From positions 930,001 through 994,000 of the forward strand of contig WFMF01000006.1 in assembly GCA_011033025.1 (NCBI GenBank): 64,000 bases of DNA. The letters run 5' to 3'. The position numbers and the translations under genes are program-made. The stretch is from Beroe forskalii (lineage: Eukaryota > Ctenophora > Nuda > Beroida > Beroidae). Within the stretch, counting starts at the first letter, position 1, and every line of letters begins with the position of its first letter. The notes below the pieces were generated by a model, which was given only the letters and a program-made list of their open reading frames with translations, searched no databases and had not been told where the DNA came from. Below are positions 48,131 through 61,429 of the stretch, piece after piece.

Positions 48131-48362
48131 AATCATCTTCAGATCGTCTCCATTTTCTTCCCGTATATTATAACTTTATAATATGTAGGTAGATATGTCC
48201 TGTCTTCCTGTTCTTTCGCATTATTGCTTGTTGTCGTGGAATGAAAAGACTTCAAAATCTCCTGTACAGCTCCACAGGATTGAAGAAAAATAGCTCGCGC
48301 ATGGAGAATGTAACTCGAGTGTGTAACAAAATTAATATAATTACATTCAATTAATATTACAT

Positions 48363-48640
48363 CAAATGAACCAAAACCCGTCCAAAATCTGTTCAAAACC
48401 TGACCAAACTTGTTCAAAACTTGTCAAAAAACTGTCTTAAATCTTTCCAAAACCCGTCCAAAACCCGTCCAAACTTGCATAAATACCCGTCCAAAACCCG
48501 TCTAGAATTTCTTTAAAATCTATCTAGAACCCGTCCAAATCCTGTCGAGAACCTGTCAAAAACCCGTCAAGAACCTGTCTAAATCCTGTCCAAAACCCGT
48601 CAAGAACCCGTCAAGAACCCGTCGGAAATTTCTTTTTAAA
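48363..48640. repeat. AAAACCCGTC-type minisatellite, copy 2
   Basis: Same unit and strand as 41270-41778, immediately before satellite A block 2. Confidence 0.8.
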
Positions 48641-48729
48641 ATGTTGAAACCTGTTTTAATTCAGATCAGAACCTGTACCTGACCTGTCTGCGAACCTGGC
48701 ATTCGCCTGTCAACAACCTGTCCATCAAA

Positions 48730-51700
48730 ATAGAAGGATATCTGATCATAAATAATGGGCCTGAAACCACTGAACCAATGATATTCGCCAGTTTTCCTTT
48801 GTTTTCCTGTAAAATCCAAAAACCCTATTTTTACCTCTCAAAACAGTGATACAGGACGTTCTTCGTTTCTGAGGCACCCAAGTTCAGAAAACAAAAAGCT
48901 TTGGGCTGAGGATGACGAGAAAAAATCAGCTGAAAATTTGCACGCCATCCATGGACGACCTGAGGAAGACATACCACTACCAATGATATTCGCCAGAATT
49001 TGTCCCGAAATCAGCCATTTTCTGTCTTTGTTATGGGGTTAAAATCGCGTTTTTCGGCTTAAAACTGCCTTTTTTCGCCCCTTATTGGGCGTAGATGTCT
49101 CATGGGTGGTCAAATAGAAGTGTATCTGGTCATAAATTATGCGCCTGAAACCACTGAACCAATGATATTCGCCAGTTTTCCTTTGTTTTCCTGTAAAATC
49201 CAAAAACCCTATTTGTACCTCTCAAAACAGTGATCCAGGACGTTCTTCATTTCTGAGGCACCCAAGATCCGAAATCGAAAAGCTTTGGCCGATTGAGCTG
49301 AAAATTGTGTTTTGCATAAAAACGCCATCCATGGACGACCTCAGTGGAAAAACATATACCATACTTCAGAATCCCGAAATCAGCCATTTTCTGTCTGTTA
49401 TGGGGGGGCACCAAAGATCAAAATCGCGTTTTTGGCTTAAAACTGCCATTTTTTCGCCGCTTATTGAATCCTGTAGATGTCTCATGGGTGGTCAAATAGA
49501 AGTGTATCTGGTCATAAATTATGCGCTTGAAACCACTGAACCAATGATATTCGCCAGTTTTCCTTTGTTTTCCTGTAAAATCCAAAAAACCCTATTTGTA
49601 CCCTCTCAAAACAGTGATCCAGGACGTTCTTCATTTCTGAGGCACCCAAGATCCGAAATCGAAAAGCTTTGGCCGATTGAGCTGAAAATTTGCACGCCAT
49701 CCATCGACGACCTAAGAAAGACATACCATACTTCAGAATCCCGAAATCAGCCATTTTCTGTCTGTTATGGGGGGTTAAAATCGCGTTTTTCGGCTTAAAA
49801 CTGCCTTTTTCGCCCCTTATTGGGCGTAGATGTCTCATGGGTGGTCAAATAGAAGTGTATCTGGTCATAAATTATGCGCCTGAAACCACTGGAACCAATG
49901 ATATTCGCCAGTTTTCCTTTCTTTTCCTGTAAAACCAAAAACCCTATTTTTTACCTCTCAAAACAGTGATCCAGGACGTTCTTCATTTCTGAGGCACCCG
50001 AGATCCGAAATGGAAAAGCTTTGGCCGATTGAGCTGAAAATTTGCACGCCATCCATGGACGACCTAAGGAAGACATACCATACTTCCAGAATCCCGAAAT
50101 CAGCCATTTTCTGTCTGTTATGGGGTTAAAATCGCGTTTTTCGGCTTCAAAACTGCCTTTTTTCGCCCCTTATTGGGCGTAGATGTCTCATGGGTGGTCA
50201 AATAGAAGGATATCTGATCATAAATAATGGGCCTGAAACCACTGAACCAATGATATTCGCCAGTTTTCCTTTGTTTTCCTGTAAAATCCAAAAAACCCTA
50301 TTTTTACCTCTCAAAACAGTGATACAGGACGTTCTTCGTTTCTGAGGCACCCAAGTTCAGAAAACAAAAAGCTTTGGCCGATTGAGCTGAAAATTTGCAC
50401 GCCATCCATGGACGACCTGAGGAAGACATACCATACTTCAGAATCCCGAAATCAGCCATTTTCTGTCTGTTATGGGGGGTTAAAATCGCGTTTTTCGGCT
50501 TAAAAACTGCCTTTTTTCGCCCCTTATTGGGCGTAGATGTCTCATGGCTGGTCAAATGGAAATGTATCTGGTCATAAATTATGCGCCTGAAACCACTGAA
50601 CCAATGATATTCGCCAGTTTTCCTTTGTTTTCCTGTAAAATCAAAAAACCCTATTTTTTCCCTCCCCATTGGCCTTTTTGTAAAACAAAAAGGCAAATAG
50701 GAGGGTTGGCAGAGATCGTGGTCTGGGAGGGTGAGAAATGGAATATGTGTATATCAGGTCCAGTTTTGCAATACAACTACTGTAATTTCTGGAAAGTGCC
50801 CGGATTGCTCCTTTATAATATCAGTCGCGAAAATGTCCCTCCGTCCGTCCCTCCGTCTGTCCCCATATCTCATAAATATTCAAAATAAAGAATTTCTTGA
50901 TTCATGGAGCTATCGGTTTTTAAATCTTATAGGTTGATCTGGCCCAACCGTGCCGCATGCTCGAACTCCTAAATTATGATAAGTTCTAAATTTAATTAGG
51001 CTGTTGAATAATTCGTGTCTTAGAAAGTCAAAATCTTAGTTATGAGTTGGGCGGTGGATTGGAGGTGAAGGCTTCGTTTTGTAACAATTAGTTTTAGTAC
51101 CAAACTGCATAACTATTAGACTTTGCTGAATTCGACTAATTTTTGACAAATACTGTTCGCTGTGAAAGACGAATATTGCTATTTGGAACAAGAGACAGCA
51201 TTGAAACAGAAAAACAAAAAGCACGAAATTTGAAAATCAGATGAAAATAAGTGATATCAAATAGTTTAATTGATCTGAAAAATCCATGGCCTGCATGAAT
51301 AAACATACAATTTGATTCAGAAATAAACCATTTCTGGGTTATGGAATTTAAAAGACTGAATCCTCCTGTTTTGCCCATTGCGTAGATGTCATGGGTGGAA
51401 ATAAGTGGCTGGTCATATGCGCCTGAAACCACTGAACCAATGATATTCGCCAGTTTTCCTGTTTTCCCCAATATTTTACCTCTAAACAGTGATCCAGACG
51501 TTCTTCATTTCTGAGGCACCCAAGATCCGAAATCGAAAAGCTTTGGCCGATTGAGCTGAAAATTTGCACGCCATCCATGGACGACCTAAGAAAGACATAC
51601 CATACTTCAGAATCCCGAAATCAGCCATTTTCTGTCTGTTAAGGGGGTTAAAACCGCGTTTTTCGGCTTAAAAAGTGCCCTTTTCGCCCCTTTTTGGGCG

Positions 51701-52174
51701 TAGATGTCTCATGGGTGGTCAAATAGAAGTGTATCTGGTCATAAATTATGCGCCTGAAACCACTGAAACAATGATATTCGCCAGTTTTCCTTTGTTTCCT
51801 GTAAAACAAAAACCCTATTTTTACCTCTCAAAACAGTGATCCAGACGTTCTTCATTTCTGAGGCACCCAAGATCCGAAATCGAAAAGCTTTGGCCGATTG
51901 AGCTGAAAATTTGCACGCCATCCATGGACGACCTAAAGAAAGACATACCATACTTCAGAATCCCGAAATCAGCCATTTTCTGTCTGTTATGGGGGTTAAA
52001 ATCGCGTTTCGGCTTAAAACTGCCTTTTTCGCCTTAGGGCGTGATCTCATGGGTGGTCAAATAGAAGTGTATCTGGCATAAACATGTGCCTGAAACCACT
52101 GAACCAATGATATTCGCTAAGTTTTCCTTTGTTTTCCTGTAAAATCCAAAAACCCTATTTTTACCTTCAAAACA
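48730..52174. repeat. Satellite A, block 2
   Basis: The same ~354-bp unit and orientation as block 1. It is interrupted by element E (50655-51300) and ends at the assembly gap. Units near 51.4-52.1 kb carry many small deletions. Confidence 0.95.
50655..51300 (-). mobile_element. Dispersed element E inserted in satellite A
   Basis: Satellite sequence breaks off after CCCTATTTTTTCCC at about 50660 and resumes near 51365. The insert is the reverse of 37140-37760, beginning with the GGCCTTTTTGTAAAACAAAA hairpin. Confidence 0.65.
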
Positions 52175-52274
52175 NNNNNNNNNNNNNNNNNNNNNNNNNN
52201 NNNNNNNNNNNNNNNNNNNNNNNNNNNNNNNNNNNNNNNNNNNNNNNNNNNNNNNNNNNNNNNNNNNNNNNNNN
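52175..52274. other. Assembly gap (100 N)
   Basis: Exactly 100 unknown bases, the conventional placeholder for a gap of unknown size. Satellite A lies on its left and satellite B on its right. Confidence 1.
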
Positions 52275-52283
52275 TTTGGCAAT

Positions 52284-53215
52284 GTCATCTCCTCATGCCT
52301 CTACAACCCTGAACCGGTTTTGGAGTCATTTACCTTAAACCCCTTCAAAATCCCTAACACGGTTCTCATTTGGTTCTCATCCTTTCCATTTTGAAAATCT
52401 ATTATGGAGGCCCCATTGTAGCTGCTCTGAGGACCATCGGGCCAAAAATTGGTATGACAATTTAGACTATATAAACACGTTCCAACTGGTTTTTGAGTCA
52501 TTTTACGCAATTTTAAAATTTTGATTTTTGACGAAAGGGCGTGGCCTGGCGTCCCTGAAAGTCCAGTTTCAAAAATTTGCACAAGTCATCTCCTCAATTC
52601 CCTACAACCTGAACTTGTTTTGAGTCATTTACCACCTTTGCTCAAAATCCCTTTCTTACTTGGTTCTCTATCCTTTCCATTTTGAAATCTACTATGGAAA
52701 GGCCTCACAGGCTGCTCTGAGTGACCAATCGGGCCAAAATTTATGACACCTTAGGACTATAAACATGTTCCAACCGGTTTTGAGTCATTTACGCAATTTT
52801 AAAATTTTCTGCTTTTAGACGAAAAGGCGTGGCCTGGCGTCCTGAAAGTCCAAAGTCGCCAAAATTTGCATGTCATCTCCTCAATGTTCCTACAACCCTG
52901 AACTGGTTTGGAGTCATTTACACCTTTGAAACCCTTCAAAACTCTTTGTTCTCATTTGGTTTCTCATCCTTTCCATTTTGAAAATCTACTTCATGGAGGC
53001 CCTTATTGTGGCTGTTCTGAGACTAATCACAAAATTGGTATGGAATTCTAGGACTATATAAACACGTCCAAACTATTTTATTTTACGCATTTAAAATTTT
53101 CGATTTTGTGACGAAAGGGCGTGGCCATGTCCCTTGAAAAAGTCCGAAGTCGCCAAAATTTGCACAAGTCATCTCCTCAATGCCCCACAACCCTGAACTG
53201 GTTTCGGCCACTATA
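52284..53215. repeat. Satellite B (~295-bp unit, three copies)
   Basis: GTCATCTCCTCA recurs at 52284, 52585, 52872 and 53168. Units share CATCCTTTCCATTTTGAAA, GGACTATATAAACACGT and GAAAGGGCGTGGCCTGGCG. The left end is cut by the gap. Confidence 0.9.
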
Positions 53216-56200
53216 GCTACATTTTTTCTCAAAAATTTTTCCGTTTTTTAATTTTTCCGTCAACCTTTTTTTTCAAAATTCTTAAAATTATTATTTTGAG
53301 AAAATACGCGTATTCATTGAAAATTCTCATTGTAGTTGTGCAGACATGTCAATTTCTATTCTGATTGATACAGATGATTTACAAATTGAAAACTACGCTC
53401 TGCATTACCAATACCAAAGTAATGAAATAAAATTCTACAGTTGCACAGCTCACAACAGTGGCTCCGTATAAATCATATCGATAAAAACTAAAAGCTTCAT
53501 GATTTTGAGACGACGATAGCAATTTAATTTGCAGGTTCTTAGCTGTCTCATATACTCACAAGAAGCTAGAACATGCTCTGAGATTCAAGACAAATGAAAT
53601 ACAGAACATAACGCCCGTATGGATGTATTTCAAATTACCCAGAGACTGAACAGCTAAAGCAATCATTTGAGATACAAGAGGTAACAATTTACAAAAAGTC
53701 ATCAGAACACAGAACCTTTTGTCATCACATATATAAAGTCAAATTACTCTTGATAATCCCGACCATGGCCCATCAAGCCTAATTGATTAGTGGTAACGGT
53801 GATTCATTGCTTCATTGCTATAATTTGACTGCATAATCACTTGATGAGAAGATATGCCATTAAATGCAAAATTCTTGGCGGTTGCTTTGAATGGACTTAA
53901 TGCCATGATTACCTATGGAATATGATAAGAAGTGGATGGTGGCCGTGGAGTTTCGGTGGGATGAAGTTTTAAGGCTCCAAAGGGGAAGTTGCGATGGAGG
54001 ACAGTCAGTGCCAACGAGATATTGAACAAGGCAAGTGTGTTGAGGTTCCACAGAGGATGGGGTGCCTGCTTGTCCGATTGTATCAAGTCTCAATGAAGCA
54101 CCGAGTGGGTGTGGCCTGGTTTCGATCCTGCGTCTCTGGAGTACTGCCAGATTTGATGCACAAGGTAGTGGAATTAGTCTATCATAAGCTGCTCGGCGCC
54201 CTCCATACAAGTAAATATTCCAATATTTTCTGTGACCAGTGGGGCAAATCTACGGGAGTCACAAACTGCTGCAGCTTGTTACCGATGGATTATTGCTCAA
54301 TGAAATCGATCAATCTAAAATGGTTTGAAATGTTAAACCATTGTGTGCTTTGCTAAAGTAAATTGCAAAGCGCGATCCAGCTCAAGCCCAAAATAGATCA
54401 TCGAAAGGAAATGGATCACATTCTGAACCTGCCGTCTGTCCGAACTCCGACTGAAACAGGATCACTCTTCTTTCCACAGGATCAACACAATCATCTGAGA
54501 GGAACTTATATCAATATTATTCAAACAGCTGCAGCTTAACAGAGCAACAGGAAATAACTTATCATAATAAAGTAATTATAATTTCGGTATTCAACTGATT
54601 TTTAGAACAAAGTAGCGAGCATGACATATATAATACCTTATGACTCTTGTCCACATTCTAGCACAATTTTAGGAAAAAGCAAATACCCAGATTGATTTCA
54701 AATTCAAGTTCGATTCTGTGTTTCATGACGTTATAAATATTGACGTTCCGGAAATTGAATTGGGGTATAAATTCTAGATTTTCTTGGCAGTAGGTTTTTA
54801 CTTTTACTCTCTTGAGAAAAATTTGCCATTGCTGATTTCATCGAATCAAGTTTAAGATTTATCACTTCCAGCCTGCACTTTATATTCGGACGCTCATTTC
54901 TTCTAGTGGGATTTAGGTCGAAAAGTTTTAGACATAATGATACCCCTGCTGACACTAGCTGGGACAGTAGGCATGCCAGCTCTAAAAGTCTAAAATCAGA
55001 TCCAGGGAGATGAGATTTTATATTCAACTTGACTCTAACTGGGCCATTACATCGGAATAGCCGTACTATCCTGATAACAGGGGAGCCTCAGCCCTCATCT
55101 ACCTGAGAATCACAGATACTATGAATGGGGAACGGACATCAATTCTCACGACGCTTCATCTCAAGACACTTAATCTCGAAATATGTCAACTCTACGCAAG
55201 GGTTAGGGTATGGGTTAGAGTAAGTGTTCTGGTTACGGTTAGGGTTATGGTTAGGGTCAGGACAGGGAGATGAAGTGTCCTGAGATGAAATGTCGTGGGA
55301 TGAAATGTCGTACACCCCTTTTACTTCCCCTTTTAACTACCCTATTGACGAGGTAGGGTAGTAAATAGTGTGGTAAAAAGGGAGTTTAAAAGAGAATAAA
55401 CCCCGGAATCATGATTTAAGACTCTATTATTAGACTCGAAATAGATAACACTCGAAATAGATAACAAACAGATTTCCTGATGTAAAAAACTGTCTAAGGT
55501 TTGCATCACAACCCTTTTTACTACCCTATTGACGAGGTCCTATTGACTGATGAGCACACGCCACACATGCGTGTTACACATGATTCAATCTGAGTTCTTG
55601 CTATTTCAAAAAATTGCTGCCATTTAGAACTTTAGAATGTGAAAACGAGTTTTTGTTACCTGTGCAATGTTGTCAGTCAATACAAGCATTTGGAATATCA
55701 TTACTTCATTACAAGTTATGAAGCGATTCAAAATGGTGAGGTTTGTGAAACAAAACTTCAAAATTTTACTCACGTTTGAAACGGAGGCGTTTATGAAATC
55801 ACGAATTCAGGGAGAGAGGTTTGGTGTAAGCGTCAGATCTGGAGATAACTTCTCTATTTCTATTCTCTAGTGTAACGAATGAAAAGGATGCTCCACTGTC
55901 ACTTCTGAAGTTCGGAGCTCGTCTGCAATGATAAAAATTGAATCAAACTACGAGATAAGAGTATGCAGTTTGGGTAATAGATATCATGTTATATTACAAA
56001 TTAAACTATTATATCAGCATAATGGTTTGGGCAATTCAATGAGAAAAATCAAATTTTCAACTTTAAAATGTTAGGTGTATTACATGGTCAGTCACATAAA
56101 AGTTTCGCATCAGTTTTTAAACAATCGTTCAATTATACTGATCCTTTATAAATTAAATTGACACGTGAATAATGGTTGTTTGTGCGGGCGCACACCATTA

Positions 56201-59200
56201 ATTTGAGCTTGCCAAGAAAATATCAAGAGAAACGGAATACGCAAAAAGGAGAAAAGATGCATCGTTGCTTGTGCTATGGAAACCAGTTTTTGTGCACAAG
56301 GGTTCTAATCGGTTCTATGCGAGTACCAGTCTATTACGTTACTACTGTTGAATTAAGTGTGTAGTTTTTGAAAATTTGACGTTACATTTCCTTTAAATTC
56401 AAGATCTTAAGATGGACATAAAACTTGAATAACGGAGGATATTTCAGATGGATTGTTTTCATAAAAACTGTGGCAGAGGTCGGTCGATAATCACTGCTGA
56501 GTCGGTGACAACTGTAGTAACTAAAGTTTTGGAATTGACTGCTATTTGCTAAGTTTACAAAAGTGTACAATTCAATCGAGTCTAACAAATGTGTAGCAGA
56601 TTACGAAGATAGTTCCTGGCCTGGATCAATTTGAACAAAACAAAATTGTCCAATGTCAGTTAAGTATCCGATCAATTTGAATGGTAGTGTTGAAAATTTG
56701 CGAACGAGGCGCTGCTTAGCAGCGCCGAGTTTAACCAGTTTAACCAGCCTTTTTTTAACCGGCCTTTCGACAAAATGAGGTATTCACCAAATCTAGTATC
56801 GCATTGTTCTCGATTGCACCAGATAGTCCAGAATTCAGGAATGAGTAAGTGACTCACTAGAGCAATAGGTAGCGACTCAATTCCAGCTAAAAATTTAGTA
56901 AAGGTGCAGTTGAAATTTATTGAATTTAGTTCTATTTTTGAATTCTATTATTTTATTAACTAATATTTTAAAATCAAAATTATTTCTCCGACAATTCTAA
57001 AAATAAAGAACTCATAACAAAAAACGTATTATTCTAAGAGTATCAATAATTAAGATTTTGTAGTCAAAGATTTCTAAAATAAATAAAATTTACAAATATT
57101 TGGTAAGAAGCTCACATTTTAAATGCATTTTTTGTCCTCATGACTAAATTTGATTTTCAAAAATTCATAATTAATTCCAAGAACAACCAAAAAATACAGT
57201 TTCACTGTCAAAAATTCTTAATTCTTACAAGTAGATAAAATAATCATTGAAAGAAGGCTCGTTTGGAATTTAATTTTTCATGGAAAAAATTTTTCAATTT
57301 TCATTCAAAAATTCCGTAGTCATTTTTTTCGCCAATAATTTTTTTTAATTTTTAAAATTTTGGCTATTAAAAAATATTGTGAGCAAAGAATTTCAAATAA
57401 AAAATCAATAATTCCAAGACTAGATAAAATAAGAATTTTTTTCCTCATGACAAATTGAAAAATTTTCAAACTTCAAAATACATTTCTTTCAATTTTCGAA
57501 AAATTCATTTTCATAGCATTTCAATTTTCGAAAAATCATTATTAATTGTAGGAGCGACCAAAAATAACATTTCTACCAACAATTTTAAACGATATTTCTG
57601 CCAATAATTTTTACGAATTTTTAGAAATTTTTGGCTATAAAACTGTATTTATTGCTCGGCAAAACTTTCATGAATGGAATGATATAAGAAGGGAATCTGT
57701 TGGTAATTCATGAAAATAATCAATGAAAAGAATTTTTGATGCGAGTGGCACAGAGTTGAATACTTTGACGTTTAGTATCAAACTTAAGTCGGTGTGTAAC
57801 AGTCATTACAAATACAGTTTATGGTGCAAGATCTAAGAACCCTGATGTTCTCAGCACAATTTTGTCCTTCCAGAAATTGCATGAAATTATTTTAAAATTA
57901 TTGAGCTTAACAATAAACAATTTAAGTATATTGAGCCATCACCCCCTTCAATAATGCCATTTAAAACAACTCACGTACCATTTATTGTCAACAGAAAATT
58001 GACTGAACAGAAGCGAGGGCGAATAAGAAATCAAAAGAAGCTGACGTAGGATTCCATCAAGAAAACATTGTCAATTGAGTCGTACTATTCTTCAAGTCAC
58101 GTTATAAAGGCCGATTATCTGAACACATCATTTTTATCAATACCTCATAATAATCTCATTAAAAAAATACCTAGTAAATCATAGTGACACATCAACTTGA
58201 CTATAATTGCACAGCTGTGCCACCAAAACATTGGAATCAATAAATGCTTAGACAGAGCACCAACACAACATAAAAATGATAAATAATTTCAACATTTTAA
58301 AGTTTTCATCGCTAAGTGCTATAGCCTCAATTCAGTTCCAATAACATTAATTTTCAATGGATCAGTATTGATGATCATTATCTTATCATTGTACTATCAT
58401 TGTACTATTTATTATTATATTATTAAAATACTCTGCATTTTTCAATTTTCTGGTTAGAGTACGAACAAATGAACGTTTTTATAATTTGTTTTTGTTGCCT
58501 CACAAACTTTTTGTAAACAAATATTCGACCAGAACTTTTATTGCTCTCAACTTTTATTGCTTCAATTTAATCGACATGATTAATCATTTTTATAACATCC
58601 AACCCCATAAGCACATAACACATAATTTTAATGGATTAAAGATAACAAAGTACCTTCAAGTCACGTTATAATATATTGGTAATATCGTCAATCCAATGCT
58701 CTGCTGTTTCCGGCGTGAAATCCAGAAAGTAGTCAGCAATCCACGGGCCCATGCCTCAAATTTGATTGTAAAAAGTTGAAATATGCCTTAGAATTCAGAA
58801 TAAAGTCAATTTTTCAAAATGGTCAACTTATATCTGCAATGTACAAAATAGATAAGTAGTAAATATGAAATAACTGGGCTTAATAAGAAATATTTTACAA
58901 TCCTGCAATCTTCATATTTACATAATTATAATCCAGAAGGAAGTGGATCATGAAATCGACAATCAAATGGCATCAGGAAACGAGACGATATATGCAACGA
59001 ATGTTAGGCAAAGTGTCAGATAGCGACAGTGATTAACATTGATTGACATTCATAGGCGACACTCACTGTCTACAATATAAATCATGATCTCCTAGCGCCC
59101 TTGAAGATCGCCAAACACCCATAGAAGGTAATGGTGATTGACTATCACCAATTTCGACGATGATACACTACATTCACTGTCGCCACTGTCCGCAATGAAT

Positions 59201-60160
59201 ACGTGAATTTCCATAATCAGCGATGGATTTGCTGCATATCACAGTCGACTATGAACCCTAATCCAAACTCTAACCCTCACCATACCATTACCAAAACCTG
59301 TGCTATGGCTCAAAGAGGTTGAAATTTAAACGTTATAACTCATGAACGATAGTGTTATCATCTGATGCTTTCGAAAATCATGTGATTATCATCCACAGCT
59401 ACATTGGCAGGCTACAAGTGAGGTTTAGTTAGGGTATGGATTATTCATTAGGATTCATTGGCGACTGTGGCGATACATTTGGGCAGATATTAAAAGAGCA
59501 GAATTATAAGTAATATTATAGAAGAGGTAATATTATGGAGATAAGTAAAATCTGGAATCAGATGGTCTCAAGGGGCAATATTAAGGAAATCGCCACAGAG
59601 ACCTACAAGGAATGCCCCATACCTACTGTGCCCCACTATGACTGGACGAATCTATGACCAAAACCTGACATATTTGCAACTAAAAATTCAAGTAAAGTTA
59701 AAGAAACATAATGAAATTTCAGCAAAACAAAGTTACACGTTATAGAGTAAAAAGTGAACAATACTTTGTCTAAATTGGATCTAGATTAATTTGCCATTGA
59801 AACTGATCAAATTAGTACAGAAACCAGAATCGTACTACTGTATCGAGACATTATTACTGCATTTAGGCAAGAGCCTGCCAAGTCTAATATTTCTAAATCC
59901 CCAAATCTTTACACAAATTTGTGCTGATCGTTCGATTGATATATAGGGCTCAATAGCGACATGATGCAAATTTGTATGCTTTCGATAAAAATCTATTTAG
60001 AAAGTTTCCACGTGAATAGGAAAACCATGCATCTTTTCAAGTCCTCCGGTAATTGAATGATCTGCACACATAAAGATGCATTTGGCTCTTTTAGACCCCT
60101 TATTAGAATGTTTAATTCTTTGTTGTCTTTCAGGGCGCTCCTCCGTTCCCCCTTAATGGG
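53216..60160. other. Repeat-poor but gene-poor stretch
   Basis: A somewhat GC-richer island at 53940-54210 has overlapping ORFs of about 120 codons on opposite strands, with no domain recognised. Positions 55200-55262 hold degenerate TTAGGG-like words. Positions 55320-55390 form an inverted repeat (CTACCCTATT..AGGGTAGTAA). Positions 56950-57620 are very AT-rich with repeated TTTTCGAAAAATTC words. No gene can be supported. Confidence 0.4.
56159..56760 (+). mobile_element. Helitron-like element, diverged copy
   Basis: Begins ACACGTGAATAATGG, matching 42149 onwards. At 56694 it carries GCGAACGAGGCGCTGC, then TTAGCAGCGCCGAG, the same subterminal hairpin as at 42068. The terminal GGCCCAACGGGCC-CTAG end is not intact. 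Confidence 0.45.
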
Positions 60161-60164
60161 GGGA

Positions 60165-60680
60165 GTGTCACTGTCCCAATTGTCCCTGTCCCAATTTACT
60201 TTTTTTTGAGTTTGGGACTGGTTTTTGGGACAATTGGGACATCTGGGACAATTGGGACAAACAAAAAGTTGAAAAAAAATCAGTCATTTATCATTTTTAC
60301 ATTGATCCAAGTTTTTCTATCATTGAAATGAAAGTTATATTCCTACTACTATACTAAGTACGTATTTTGGTTGTGTTTGTTTGCAAAACAAAATCATTTG
60401 AGCCCCAGTTGTCTCTGTCCCTTTTGTCCCATTTGTCCCAAATGTCCCATTTGTCCCAGTGCGTTTTCACGTTTTTGAGTCCCATTTTGTCCATTTTCTC
60501 TGTCACATTTGTCCCAATTGTCCCAAATGTCCCAATTGTCCCAGTCGGCATTCACTGTTTTGAGTCCCATCTATTCCATTTTCACTGTCCCATTTGTCCC
60601 AAATGTCCCATTTGTCCCAATCCCATTTTGTCCCAAAATACCCTGTTTCAATCCAATTTTTCTTGAGTTTGGGATCAAAT
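60165..60680. repeat. GTCCCAAWT-type minisatellite with an inverted part
   Basis: Units TTGTCCCAAATGTCCCA fill 60410-60640. An inverse-oriented stretch (GGGACAATTGGGACATCTGG) lies at 60225-60262. A ~130-bp sub-block (GTTTTGAGTCCCAT..) is duplicated. Confidence 0.8.
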
Positions 60681-60794
60681 GGGACATGAATAATTTAAAC
60701 CCCCACTTTAATGGAATGAAATCAATGGAATGGTCATAGTCTGGAGTTAAAAGTGGACAACACTAACAGTTTGTATAAAATAGACACATCGGTA

Positions 60795-61418
60795 AAAGGG
60801 TCACAAGAGTTTTGAATTTTGTCCAATGGATGCATTGGATCCATCATGTCCAATGGACGTCCATTGGACATCCATTGAACATTATGTCCAATGGATCCGA
60901 TAGATCCATTGGGTCCATTTTTTGATGATCAATGGACATGTTCAATGCAATCGAATTGACACAATCACCAAACATGGTTTGGTAGATGGGCATCAGTCTG
61001 GTATTTTTGTTCAATGGATCCATTGTGTCCATTGAACACCATTGGACGTGTCCATTGGATCCATTGCACATTGTGCCCATTGGATCCAATGTGCAATGTA
61101 TCCAATGAAGATGTCCAATAGTGTTCGATGGACACAATGAATCCATTGGACGCAATGGATCCATTGAACAAAAATACCAGACTGATGCCCATCTACCAAA
61201 CCATGTTTGGTGATTGTGTCCATTCGATCATTGAACATGTCCATTGAACATCAAAAATGGATCCTAGGTTCATAGGATCCTTTGAAACCATTGGACAATT
61301 TTACCGATGGACATCATGTTCGATGGATGTCCATTGGATGTCCAATGGACATCCATTCACCATTGGACATGATGGATCCAATGGATCCATTGTACAAAAT
61401 TCGCAACTCTTGTGACAT
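60795..61418. mobile_element. 620-bp foldback element built of TCCATTGGA words
   Basis: The outer arm TCACAAGAGTTTTGAATTTT is inverted at 61395-61415. The inner arm CACCAAACATGGTTTGGTAG (60966) is inverted at about 61193-61212. The centre is near 61090-61108. Arms pair with small indels throughout, so one strand could fold into a single ~300-bp stem. No coding region. Confidence 0.8.
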
Positions 61419-61429
61419 ATCAATTGAAA

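Noticed and set aside
53860-54356. Opposed 116- and 120-codon ORFs in a GC-richer island
   Set aside because: Neither translation shows a domain, and both strands look alike in quality. No splice or homology support.
60367-60739. CPICP-rich and SQLSQMSQ-like ORFs
   Set aside because: Direct translations of the GTCCCAAWT minisatellite.
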